64,000 nucleotides of DNA from Diprion similis (lineage: Eukaryota; Arthropoda; Insecta; Hymenoptera; Diprionidae). Below the pieces are notes generated by a model. It saw only the letters and a program-made list of their open reading frames with translations. It made no database searches and was not told the DNA's origin. The stretch is taken from contig NC_060115.1 in assembly GCF_021155765.1 (NCBI RefSeq), positions 4,092,001-4,156,000 on the forward strand. Direction: 5' to 3'. Position numbers and translations under genes: made by a program. Position 1 is the stretch's first letter; the number at the start of each line of letters is the position of its first letter. Below, piece by piece: positions 11,226-23,920 of the stretch.

Positions 11226-14200
11226 CACCAAAGTCCAGAAGTTCGTGACTGTGTATTCAAACAATTGATATTTCAATTGAGGAAATAAGTAATATGTAGT
11301 AATATGAATTTATACTTTTTTCACTCCTCTAACTAATGTTAAACGATAGATTGAAACTTGCCCAAAGCCAGGAAGATTAATTAATAATTGATGTTTTACT
11401 CCGCGCTGTTGGTCACGAAAATTTTTACGATATGAAGATAAGATAACTATCCCACCTATCGGCATCATGCACTGCTGCTGTGATCAATCAACTACATTTA
11501 CGAAAGCGTATTTTTCAGATAATCCCGCAACATTTCAGCGAAAAGCAAGGTCAAAAAACTTGATCAATATTTCTGCTTCGTTTTTTCGTATAATTAATTA
11601 ATCGACTCCCCGACCCGTAATCAGATCAGCAGTCTTGCGTCTCTCTCGCATTCCCATGCTGTTGTCTAGCTTCGTCTCTTTCGCAATCTTGATTGTCAGC
11701 ACTCATTAATGGAATGGAGCCTAAGAAATACTTTCTTGTCGTTTCTATCGCAGTCTCAGTAAACCAGATTTCATTCAATGCAGAAGTCAATGAAATCAGG
11801 AAGATTTCAATCACAAATCACGACGAACAGAACGAATTAAAGTATTACTACAGTTGAGTAATAGAAATGCAAAAATACTCGGAAAGAGTTCGAGTATAAA
11901 TCTAGACTGGCGAAAGCAATTGTGTGAATTACATTGTGGATGGGACTCAAAGAATTAGCTACAAAAGCAATGAATTTCTGGTAATACAGCATGGAGGGCA
12001 CAAGAATGAATAAATGTGGAGACGTGTGCAGATCCGCTCAAAATCAATTACAAATATCTTTGGACATTCTTTGCATTCGAGGTGCTGAAATTCGATTATT
12101 CAAGAGTAACAAAAGACACCAATCAAGTGCATCAATAGCACTTACAATATTTCTATAAATATGATCGTCGACCAAAATTGAACCCTCTGTAATTTTATCG
12201 TGTAACGTCGACAACTCGATATTATGTCTCAGTCGTCTCAGTGAGCCAGCCGACACGAAGCAACCATTTTGTTACGCTTCGGCGATGTTTCGGATCGCGT
12301 CAATAATTGCTACTTTTCTCTACCTCGCGTAGACGTTGATAATTTCAATAGATACCCACTGGGTGATAGATTACGATACGGTTTTTGGAAAAAATAATTT
12401 TATAAACCCTGCGAATAAATAAATTGAATCCAGCCGAGCCCTCGCCTTACGAGCTGCATGACGTCACGTCATTTTTTGGAGATTATATAAAGGAAAATAG
12501 TAAAAAATTACCTCGTTGAACCGGTGTTTTATATCGATTCAAGCTCGTTGAATACCCGAAAACGTTTCAACCACGTTACGTTTAATGTTGAAATGACTTT
12601 GTTAGTTCACATGAATCTCCAATGATAATGTTCTCACACTTACTTCGCATACTGACCAAGTCTAACACATTGATTTCGCTCGTTTTAACGACGCTCAAAA
12701 CAAAATACGTTCGACATATTTTTCCTATTGCTCTGCTATTGCGCACAATAATTCGCAGCCTAGTTCTCGTATCGGGACAATACTTCCGAAGACGGTTAAG
12801 TAAGAGCAAGTTTGGCTACGAATTAAATTACCAATAATAATATAGTCTAATACGAGTACAGATTATTTTACATATTTTTTGAAAAGTTTATTTATCCCTA
12901 AGAGATATACAAAACAAACATTTTCCTTTGTAACTATTACAATTCCCTAAAATAACACAGAGAATTCATCTGTCATGAGTTTCAATATTTGTTTTTATTA
13001 TTATCTCCATCAAATGGATGTATTCATTTTTATTTTATTTTTTTGACTTTTATCATTTTTTTTTTTTTGTATCAGTACAATTCATTTTTAACCAGCTATG
13101 TTAAAATTATGCACATCTGCAAATCAGTATTAAAATATTACAATTTCATATTTTACAGTATTCGTCCTCTAGCTCCCTCTATAACAGGTTTTCCTCTTTT
13201 TGTCGGTTTTCTTTCATGTAATAATACAATTATTCATTGTGTGACAGTGTGCAGGGGAGAATGAAGAGTTACGTTGTGTAAGTGGCGGCTAAAACTGCGG
13301 CTGAGCCAAGAAGTCAAGGTGCGAAGTTTAGTTACTCAGTCTGTTGCGGTCGCAATACTGTGAAAACAAAAGATTGATTTCTTTCTTGCCACTGTGCAGA
13401 TAATATTTTTTTAAACGATCGGCGTCACACTCTTCTAACGCACAATCATAGTCAAATAAATGGCCAAGGGTCACAAGGTTCTTCAGCTCTTGTTTATCAC
13501 GTACACGTCCGGTACGATATAACAGCAATATATGCCCTGTTTAGTTTTGGCTCAAATCTCAATAATTGGGATCTGTACATAGTAGGATCTAGGAATGTTA
13601 ACATTACGAGAAAACCATAATAATTTATTATAATACAGCCTCCTGTACACCATGTGACTCAAGGCAGTACAAAACAACACACTATGTACCTCGCTTTCTC
13701 TAACGCATTGTAATTACACGCATGAAAATGATTTAGAAAAAAAAAATATGTATATAAGACCAAAGGAAAAAAAAACGAAATAGAAAATAAATGAACGAAC
13801 GAACGAACGTCGAAAACGATAATAATAATAGTGGTAATCAATATTTTTTAATGTAAACTTGGTTTTGTTTTATTGATGAAAAATGAATATAAGAGGGAGG
13901 ATGTAATGGTAAGGACAGGGACCGATTACAAGGCAGCATTTTTTTTAACACGATGCTTAATTACAAATTTTTCAGAATTATTGTTATTTGTTACAACTTT
14001 AGTAAAAAGAAAATAATAAGATTTTACTTATTAATGTTGCGAGTAGAGCAGTAGATTGGCGGTGGTTCTCTCAAGTCCCTGTACCCTCCAATCGAACGGG
14101 CTATTGATAAGGTAATAAGGTAATCTTTTCGTTCCTCTATCCTATACCACTTTACATGTTTTATGTACTATCAATATGTTAAAATACAAATGTCACTCAT

Positions 14201-14435
14201 ACAATCTCCGCTCGCATCACTCATACATACAATTTTTAAAATAATTATCATAATCGCGGTATTTTTAATTATTATTATTGTAAATAATCGGGGGAGGGGG
14301 ATGGTGGTTAGTTATTTGTTCTCCTAGTGGTGTAAGTACGCTCACGCTAAGGTCAATGGTATGTACAGTAGGTGAGGTATGCTTGGGGATATATCAAGGA
14401 CACGGGGTGGTGGACCAGAGTTTCAACTGTGTCCG
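11226..14435. other. Region between the HMG-box paralogue and the Dsp1 stop
   Basis: No firm gene. It probably contains the leader of the HMG-box paralogue: an exon-like stretch near 12146-12280 ends at a consensus donor GTAAGT on the minus strand, but it has no usable start codon. It also holds the long Dsp1 3' UTR, with TTTATT (AATAAA on the minus strand) near 13868. A frame-compatible alternative last exon for Dsp1 may lie at 13328-13536. An (ATT)-rich and poly(T)-rich tract runs through 13000-13080. Confidence 0.4.
12459..12491 (+). promoter_or_regulatory. CRE palindrome followed by a TATA box
   Basis: A perfect TGACGTCA at 12459-12466 is followed on the plus strand by TATATAAA at 12484-12491. 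That order and spacing resemble a cAMP/ATF-responsive core promoter pointing right. No recognisable coding sequence follows on the plus strand. CRE palindromes also serve the minus strand, so this could instead help drive the HMG-box paralogue, whose possible first exon lies about 200 bases to the left. Confidence 0.3.
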
Positions 14436-17400
14436 TTATTCGTCATCCTCTTCACCATCTTCCTCCTCCGCATCCTCCTCGCTGTCGTGTTTCACAGCGA
14501 TTGCAGGGGCTCCGACGCCAGGTCCCCCGGTCTTCAGTTTCTTTTTGTACGCAGTCATTTCCTGAAAATATACAGTCGATAATGATCTCTAGTTCTTCGT
14601 TGGTTATTTTCACTGGTTTGTGAGTGGCTAAACGATACCAATCGAACCCACACTCATGAAAATGGAAAGAACTGGTAGAAAAACCTATCTTGTCAAATAT
14701 AGTAGCAGTAGTAGTTGCAAACAGTACTAAGAGGGGATTTTTCTCCTGTAGAAGATTTCAAGATACGTCTATTTTATTTTGATCACAATACGTTTGTTGC
14801 CGTTGTTCATCTAATTGCTGGATAAATACACAAGACTCTAGAGACGACGAGACTATCTCGTAATGCGTCAAAGTGAATGAATATTTATACAATGCTTCCA
14901 CATACCCTTTCATATCGAGCCTTATCCTTCTCTGCCATGGCTTCGTACTTAGATTTCGTTTCAGGCTCTGCGTCAGACCACTTCTTTCCTAGCTCCTTTG
15001 CAATATCTCCAACTCCATATTCCGGATTCAATGACTTGACCTTACCACGCTCGTCATTACAGAACCAGAAAAAGGCCGACCTGTGTACCAGGATCAGTAT
15101 GATAACGTAAAATTTGGTGACAAACGTCATCGATTGAAGATGATGCAATTATTTCAACGAATCTAATCCGAATAATTCAAGTCTGTGCGACTAGAATGTC
15201 GTGTTCTCATTGAAATGAAAAAAAAAAAAAAATTAAAGAAACACATATTCGTCATTATAGGATAAGGGAAGGAAATATAATCGCGACTTACAATGATCTC
15301 TTGGGTGCATTTGGATCTTTGATGTGCTTGCGTTTCTTGCCTCTGCCTGTTTTATTCTCACCCTTGGGTGGAGTGTAATTCTGCATCTCAGCATCATACC
15401 TCTTCTTATCTTTCTCAGCCATTTCGTGGAAGCGTTTCTTCTCCTTATCCGACATAGTCTGAAAATTATCATTACCGTATGAATGAAGAGTGCGGTAAGA
15501 TATATAAAAAAAAAAAAAAGAAACAAGAAAAAACTATGGCGAAGTATCGGGCCGATAGATACGCAGTACTGGGAAATTCCTGCACCTGCGTCAACAACGT
15601 AACACAGCTGGCTGTTCAGAAGCTGCACCAGCACAATGATTGCAAATATTTCTTAAGTTAAAAATGACACGCCGTCGGTCCAAGGAAGTCTGCTCAAATC
15701 AAATCCGAGTGTCGTCACATGATTCCGCGCTCTGTTGAATTCATTGCGGAAAAAAATGACGAATAATACCGTTCGTTGAAACAAAATGTAAAAATGAAAA
15801 GGAATAGCTGGAATCAAAGGTATTCATATCTACGAACAGCCAGCAATTGTTATCTATAGATGTTTGTGAGTTGATACTTTGATAGTCAGCAATTGAAAAC
15901 TGAGTATATCCAACGACGTCGCTATAATCTATCAGACTGATGACTAGATCCGCGAAGGTGGCCACAACAGTATGAGTCATATTGTGATTTAACAATGAAT
16001 TGAAAGTGATGTATACAACGATCTCGTAAGCACACGTCAACCAATTATCCATGAATTGGAAATAAATCATCAGGTGAACATATTTCTCGACGAATTGAAG
16101 TGATTTAAACACAATATATATGTATATATGAGCTACTTGTATCAAAGTGAAGGTATATATATATTCCCGCATATACTATATACATGTATATTCGGCAAAT
16201 TTCAAGAATCTATACGTGTGGAGAAACTGCGCGGGCGCGTGCGACGTTAGACCTCCTCCTATACCTATAACCCAGCCAGCCAGCCAGCGAACCAGCCAGC
16301 CAACCAACCAACCAGCCAACCAACCAGCCAGCCTGGCCAGCCTTTCTCCGCGTCTCAGCTAAAATCCATAAATATAATAATCTATTTAACCGAAATAAAG
16401 AATGGATATGAATGAGCTTAGCAGGGCTAAATAATCCGGTTTAATCAGTACCGATACAATTATCGGTATAAAAATTCTGCTGTCATCGAAAATATAGCGT
16501 TATTAATACACCAATATATTGAAAGCGGCATTATGTCTTTTAGCCTGTTACGTAGGAAAGGCGGCGGTATAAAATCAAGGTGCGGAGCCGTGGAGGATGT
16601 GGAATGGTCGGGGGAGTGAATGCCGGCCGGGGAAAGACGGGGGGAAAGGGAAAGGGGACCAGGAACGAGCGGGAAGCGAGGGGAAAACGGAGGAAGAGGG
16701 AAAAGAGGGAAGCCGAGGGGTCGAAGTTGGTCGATAGTTGGGGGCAACGGCAACGTCTATGGCGTCCGAGAGCAGCCCCAAGCCGAACCACCTCTCGCCG
16801 TTTTACCGTTTTCCATCGACAAAGAAGTTTAATTTCGTGATTTTTACAGTGGGACTAAAATTTGATTGCAAACACCGAAGCAGAATAATTCGGCCAATCT
16901 ATACTTCATCTCGTTTTCGATTAATAAATTGACAAATAATTGCAACTTTGATTACACTTCTTCGTTCGTACGCCCATTTATAGAATTTTCAGCTCAGAGT
17001 CGGACAACAGTTACATGTACAAATACATTTGATGACGTGCCATTGATTAGATTGGAGGGAAAGGGGAAAAATTAAAAATAAAAACTTCCATCAGCCGTAC
17101 TATGGGCCTCGACTCGTTCGTTAATTGGCTCAAACGAAATTAAACGAAGAATATTCTGACGATTAGTTCTAGTACTCTAGTGCACGCGATCGCATATGAT
17201 TATCGTAAATTTGCCACTGGTGAGCCCCTTATACAGATTTTAACGATGGTGCTCAAAATTCAAGATAATTCGGTGCAAAGACTTTATGAACGGAGCAAAA
17301 AGAAGGAGGAAAAACGAACTAGAATGTGAACTAGAAACAAATCTAAATAATCTTACGAAAAAGCAGGTGTTACTTGAACGTTCTATCAATTTTTACAGTC

Positions 17401-20400
17401 ACACGCAAGATGCGCACGAGGTACGGAAAATTGATGTAGCAAAAACACATTTTATTTTATGATGAGTACCTTATAAGTAAGGCATCAATACCGAGTGTTC
17501 GGGTGATTTAATGAACCAAATCGATTATTGAAAGAAATAAGGAGGCATAAATGATAGGACTCACCTTCCACCTGAGAGCACACTTTTTGGAAAATTCCTG
17601 GAACACGATGTTTTCTTCGGGATGTTTCTTCTTGTGCTCCTGGCGACAAGTCTGTACGAAGAACGCGTACGCAGTCATTCGCCCCCTCGGCTTAGCATCA
17701 GCTGCCTTTCCTCTCGGCATTTTTCCTCGCTGTAAGCCCTGCGCGTGATTTTGCAGATTATTTTGCTGTTGTGGTAGCTGCTGTATCTGATGCTGTAAGC
17801 AAGGATACCATGCATTTCTTGGATTCGACAATTTATGTTAACGTTGCAGTATAGCGCCTACTCTGCATTCAACGTTCGTAAATTTATTTTCATACGCATC
17901 GATATAATCGAAACTTTGCACGAAAATAAATTTTCCTTTCATTCTTTTTTCATTTTATTTATATATATATATATATTTTTTTTTTTGACTCCTTTTGCAA
18001 ACTTTTACCTCTCGCATACACACGCGAGATTCGTCAAGTAATTGAAACCCTGACGACTATTTTCAGCCTATCCAAGGAACTGGGAGAGGGGAGTGAATAA
18101 TAATCAATTTGAAAATGTATCAGCTACACTCCGGTATGCACGGTTACAAGTATTCAAAACACAACTGTTGTTCCTGCTGTTCAAAAAGCATCGCACCGCC
18201 GTGTTTCAGTTTAATATAAGTCGGACTAGTGCAGTCTGCAAAATGCTTACACGAGCTAAAAAGAGATTGGCAAATACTGCAGAAAATAAAAGGAAATATA
18301 ATACGTGAATGCCTACCGTGCCAGAAGAGTATTAAAAAAAAAAAAAAAAAAAAAAACACGAAAAAAAATAACTTCAAAAACCGTAAGCACGCGAATAACC
18401 GTGATGGTAGAGAAGAGGGGATCAAAATCTTATCCGTAATCATCAACGCTAGAAATAATACCTCCTAGAAGTGGATAACCAACATGTATTATAACACTCG
18501 TCATAATTATATAATATAAAAATAAGGAATAAAAAAAAAACCAAAGCTAATTTTTCGTCACACCTTCAAAGTTCAGTTTTCAATTTCCTTCCACCGCGAT
18601 GTTTAATTCGAAGACAGTAAGCACGTACATTAACGCACGTATATATATGCTCTGCGTGATCATAAATTATTGTTCCAAGTAGAAATATACGAGTGTCGAG
18701 AATAATCGGAAAATGTAGGGAAAAGTAAATGAAATTTCTAAACTAAAGGCGACGACAAGTTAAACAAAGATCCTGGAATAAACGCAATGATAAATATTTT
18801 CGAACGGAGGATAATAAGTTCGTTGAACCATTTATTGATTTGTTTATTCATTCTCATTCTCTCGCATTTCACCATAAGCTAATAATACGTTGGATAAATG
18901 CGTACGTTTTATGCCATATTATAGGTGTACGGACACGTTTTCTAATAACCACTGTGCGCTTGTTTAACTTTAGGCGTTGGTTTTTCAACAGATGTATTGC
19001 GTGTACCCTGATCGTTACGTCATCGCTCGACACGTTGCATATTTATATTAATCGTTTCTTCGATGATATGTGCCGAACAAAAAAAAAAAAAAAAAAAAAA
19101 AAAAGAAGAGATTATTAATACACATATACATTTTAGACGTGGACATAATAACGCTTGCGTTCTAAATTATCCCGCTTATTGTGTTTTCACGTCATTAATA
19201 TCATTTTTATCTGTTCTTCACCGGTTTATTCGAAGACATCTCGAAATTATTTATATCATCATCAAAAGTTGTTCTACACCGAGTACATGTGTAAGAAATC
19301 ATTGCGTAATACACACATACATATATATATTTATAAATATAATGCATATGCGTCAGGCATCGCATGTAGGCATTATACGTATCGCACAGGCGTGTGTGTA
19401 TTAATTAAGATTCTGTGGATGATTTCTATTCACTCGTTTCGTAGAAACTAGAATAGTGATAATATTTACTGAAAATATTGACCGTTCATTCGTAATGTAC
19501 GGCAAAGACAGTACACACAAGACAACGCTCGGTACAAGCTATCAAATAACACCAGGGTGTCACGATACATACGTTCATCAAGTAAGTAAGGTTGATCTAC
19601 TCGACGCGCGATACGTCACTGTTGCTACGTAAACAGATTAATAATCCCTAAATTCCGAAATAAAATCCTCAAAATTCCGTCAATGGTATTTCGAGAAAGA
19701 AACACTCCCCGTTATTTTATTTTCGTAAAATTGTTAGGGTAAATTTTTAGAAATAAATTGTGAAATCATTCCTCAAACAGACATGACACGGCAAGTGGGT
19801 AAAATTAAACTTCTCTAACCGTAGACGGGGTAAACATGAGTAAGATTATTTGGCTAGATAATATAAAAAGAACGAGCATCTAAAAATGGACTCGTAATAA
19901 AGACACTCAACTCGAGAATCAAGCAAACAGTACTAATCGACTAAAAATTAAACAATCAGAATTAATGATCAGCACCGCGACTTCGTCGAACTAAAATTGT
20001 TCAATCTGCCGAAGTGTAATTATTAATTTTCATTCATATTTCGTTATAACCGCAAAGTTCTTAATTTTCACATTCTACCATCCCGTACCGCTATTTATTG
20101 CTGTTACGTCAAAAATTTTCTAGCAACCGGAATGCCTGCGCGTCCATGATGCAATTCTCGTTTACTCTACCCTTCTCTCTCTCTCTCTCTCACGCTCTCA
20201 CGCTCTCACGCTCTCTCGCTCACTCTCGCTCGTCATTTCTCTCCATCCTCGTCTTTCTCGTGTATCTGGCTTGACCCCGGCGTGGATAGGTCGGAGTAAG
20301 ATTTAAAAAGAAAGAAATGCCGTATAAAACAAAGCCTCTCGCGAAGAAGCATTAACAATAATATTATAACAATAAAATTTTTCCACCATTTATTTCTTAC

Positions 20401-22081
20401 ATTTGTTCGTTATTCGTATTCGAATCTTAATTTGTTCTTTTCTAATTTTCTTCATGCACGCATAAATCACACCAGTCATGACGCGAAACGAGCCAAGCTG
20501 CTATTGATCAAAGCATTACCGCCGCGTCCGCACACAACAGTCTGCGGAACGCTTGGAAAATAACGATCAATTTCTATATAATCTTTATAAAAGTCATATA
20601 GTCTTCGAACGATGTATGAAATTGAAAGAATATTGGAAAGAATTACTGTTCGACTCTCGGTTTGAATCGTAGTAGCCGAAGAAACAAAGAAAATTAAATA
20701 TAAATGAGTACAACTGTATTAATAGGACGATTTATCAATTCAGCATCGGGTCAATAAACTTTACCCCGCCCAAAGGATAGAGAAGAATAATCAATTCGAG
20801 ATAAATCCGCGAGTGATATTTCTCAAGCCAATAACTGCAATACATAAATATCCATTTAGCTGAGGGTATAGTGTATAACAAATTATCTCCCAACGTAGAA
20901 GTAAATCGCTAACACATGTTCTTAATAATTCTACAAAAGCTGCGAAATGGACGAACGTTGCAAAGTTCGCACCGAAGACACACCCGAGGCACGACGAGAC
21001 TTGAATACTTTCAACAAAAGAGAATCAGAATAAAAAAATTAAAAATAAAAACAATTTTCACTTCCCGCAAGCGGTTCTACAGCTACTAGCCCGCGGGCGA
21101 CAAAATTTTATGGCTACGCCTTACAACTTGATGGGGCAAAATGGACGATGTAGAAAAGAGAAAAAGAAACTGAAAGAAAAAAATCTACCGTCTACCGCCG
21201 CCATTGCTAGACCTCCGCAATGCAAGAAAAAGAAAAGCAACAACGTCGTCCTAGAATAACAACGAGAATATTAAGAAAGACACGTCGAATTAAAGGAAAG
21301 AATAATATCGAAACGCATAACACGGCAGATACGAAATAGCAAGTAGACAAACCAGAAGTGGAATTTTCTCCTTTTCAACGACCGCGTTTACCCGCCTCTG
21401 TACATAAATAAGACGTAAAATAGTGAAGCTGTGATGACGGCGTGCCGAAAGAATTGACATTGAACATGTACAAACGCAACGTCGTTAGTCGTCGTCGTCG
21501 TCGTCGTCACGGTTGACGGAATGAAACAAGGGTGTTGTTGGGAGAGAGGCTTAATTTGCAAGAAGAAGAACAGTTGAATGTAAAATAATAAGAGAAAAAA
21601 AAAGAAAAAAAAAGAAATAAAAGCTTGGAAGAAATGCGATAAACGATAATGAATATGGGGGTGTTGTTCGTTCGATCGGTAACATACCGGGGACATAATG
21701 GGGGGCGTGGAAGCTTGCGTAGTAATAGGCGATAGGTGTTGCTGTTGCTGCTGCTGTTGAAGCTGTTGTTGATGAAGATTATTTTGCGATGCCTCCATAA
21801 CGCTGCCTGGATACCACCACTGAACACTGGGGGGTGCCCCGGGTCCGCCGGCACCTCCACCAGCACCCCCAAGCCTGTAATCGTAACCCCCCCGCATGCA
21901 GGATCCGACAGGCGCCGACGTCGAAACGGTCGACTGAGTGCCGGTAGTTGCCGGATTTTGGAAGCTGGAGGCCATCTTGTACGAGAAAAGTTGCTGAGTG
22001 GCGGCAACCGCCGCCGTACTTCTAACGATGTCCTGATGATGCTGGGATAACTGTTGCTGTTGCTGCTGTTGTTGTTGCTGT

Positions 22082-22113
<32 letters not shown>

Positions 22114-22302
22114 CTGCTGTTGCTGTTGCTGCTGTTGCTGGTTGATCAAGTGCTGGTGGTGTTGCTGCATGGTTTGCTGCTGTTGTTCGGCCGATACGGC
22201 GTTCAGGCCGCCGGGCCACCATACCGGTCCACCGGATCCATCCTCTCGCGCACCCGGGGACGCCGTGCCCCATCCACCGCCGACGCGGTGGTGTTCCGAC
22301 AT
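14436..22302 (-). CDS. Dsp1: Dorsal switch protein 1 (HMGB-type, two HMG boxes)
   Basis: Dsp1 is the insect HMGB protein, a nuclear DNA-bending co-repressor that works with Rel proteins such as Dorsal and in Polycomb recruitment. Coding exons are 22302-21688, 17792-17565, 15458-15292, 15080-14906 and 14561-14436. Phases agree and give 436 aa. Exon 1 encodes a low-complexity N-terminus with an uninterrupted run of 30 glutamines (residues 55-84, mixed CAG/CAA) plus Gly/Pro- and Gln-rich tracts. HMG box A spans exons 2-3 ([25 protein letters not shown]). The [14 protein letters not shown] linker leads into box B on exon 4 ([15 protein letters not shown] to ARYER). Exon 5 gives [10 protein letters not shown], a glycine hinge and an acidic tail ending DGEDDE. 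The Drosophila protein is similar in length (about 390 aa). Intron 1 is 3.9 kb and intron 2 is 2.1 kb. The ATG at 22302 is chosen because it opens the conserved MSEHH start. Confidence 0.94.
15459..17564. other. Dsp1: Dsp1 intron 2
   Basis: This 2.1 kb intron separates the two halves of HMG box A. It contains the CCAG/CCAA tandem repeat (16272-16345) and a strongly purine-rich, GC-rich block on the plus strand (about 16570-16800). A 143-codon minus-strand frame at 15741-16172 has no recognisable similarity and I do not call it. Confidence 0.6.
16272..16345. repeat. CCAG/CCAA tandem repeat
   Basis: Tetranucleotide units alternating CCAG and CCAA, imperfect, about 18 copies, inside Dsp1 intron 2. 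Confidence 0.85.
17793..21687. other. Dsp1: Dsp1 intron 1
   Basis: A 3.9 kb intron with several poly(A) tracts on the plus strand (for example 18334-18355 and 19080-19104), a CT microsatellite near 20173-20225, and no recognisable gene. Its size and its place next to the promoter are typical for regulatory intron sequence, but no specific element is identified. Confidence 0.6.
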
Positions 22303-23819
22303 GTCACACACGTCCGTCTGTCACTTTATCTCCGGCGTTTGGGGAATTGCACACACACGAGAGATACACGGCTCACACGCACACACTCTCTCTCCTCCTC
22401 GTCGTCGTCGTCGTCGTTGTCGTCGTTGTCGTCGTCCTCGTCGTGTACGCCACGCAAGGCAAAGGCAACGCGGACGGACACGCACGCACGCACGCACGCT
22501 CACTCACTCACTCACTCACGCGCCCCTACACGCACTCATTCGTACGTCGAGCGAGGACCGCGCGCGCGCCTACCAAACGTATATATATATATATATATAC
22601 AGTATCCCTCCTGTGTTCTCTGTCTCTCTTTCTCTCTCTCCCACTCTCACACGATAATGTATTTCACGTATCTCTGTGTGCGCGAGCGTATGTATCTAAC
22701 CCTCTACGTCCGTGTGCGTCTCGAGTCCGGCTTCCTTGTGTGTCCGTGTTGTATGCGCGCGCGCGCGCTTCTCTGCAAATATGTATATATGTAACGCGCG
22801 TGTGTCTGTATGTGTGTGTGTGTGTATGTATATATATATATTTATATATTATAGATATACATATATATATACATGAACGTATGTATTTTACAACGTTTCT
22901 TCTCCCTCTGTACAACAACGCCTCGTCGTGTCCCTGTGTGCGTAGTACGTATGTACGTTATTACGGGCAAAGGTATATAGCGTCTATGCCAAGGCACACA
23001 CTGTCACACTGCGAAAGAACGAACGAACGAGGGAACAACGTTTCGTCGACGGCGTCTGACCGCTGCTGCCTCGTTATTCGTCCACTGTGTCCCGCGCACG
23101 ACAAAACACACCAAATGGGTTACAACACAGGGCTGTGAAGGAGAAAGAAATTCACCCTTTACTTCGCACACCGGGTTTCGGAAACTTGTATTATAATATA
23201 TACGTGAATTATGTGTATATTATATATATATATACATTTCTGTGTGTGTATATATGTATATTAACACACACACACACAGGCGCACACACACGCAGACGAG
23301 GTACAGAATTTTTTTTCACAAGTGTAAACAACGGTTACCGAAGATGGAAGGATGATAGAAGAATAGATGTAGAAACTTGGAACACACTTCGTAGACTTTT
23401 CACCTTTGGGTACGGAAAAACGCCGACTGGTTGTTAAACCGGTAAACGCGAACGGAAACGAAACGGAAACTAAAAACCAAAACGTGAAACTAAGCAACGC
23501 CGATCTGGGCGAGTAACACGCGTTCGCGTCTAACCCCTCTGCACACACACTATGTGGTTATATATCGATATATCGTTGGTTTTTGGTTGGTTAAAGGCGG
23601 CGAATCCGGCGGTGGCGGCGACGGTTACGCGTTCGACGCGCGATACCACGTAGGTAGAGGAAGAGAAGGTAGAGAGGACGAAGGTACGTTACTTGGGATG
23701 CGGTCTACTCGACGCTACGCTTGCCGTTCGTTAGGTCCGCGTTCGGTGGGAAGGAGAGGTAGGGGCGGCTAAGGGGAACGAGGGGAGTGTCCGGAGCGGA
23801 GAGGGGGGCATCGCCGCCG

Positions 23820-23920
23820 TTCTCTAGCGCTCTCTCACTCTCTCTCTCCTTCTCTCTCTCGCTCGGTCGAACGACGGGATGGCTGTCTCTCTCTTTCTCT
23901 CTCTCTCTCCCGCTCCCAGC
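23820..23920. repeat. CT-rich microsatellites in the Dsp1 promoter region
   Basis: Runs of CT dinucleotides broken by short spacers. On the minus strand these read as GA repeats, the type of sequence bound by GAGA-factor-like proteins in insects. A similar pure CT run is at 24438-24462. Confidence 0.6.

Noticed and set aside
12044-12256. Minus-strand frame ending at a GTAAGT donor, considered as a coding exon of the HMG-box paralogue
   Set aside because: No usable ATG (an in-frame TAA lies just upstream), so at most it is a non-coding leader exon.
15741-16172. 143-codon minus-strand frame inside Dsp1 intron 2
   Set aside because: No recognisable domain, starts in AT-repeat sequence, and lies wholly inside a well-defined intron.
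22054-23138. Long plus-strand frames (246 and 263 codons) over the Dsp1 5' region
   Set aside because: They are antisense to the polyQ tract (giving poly-Leu) and run through microsatellites; no real protein features.
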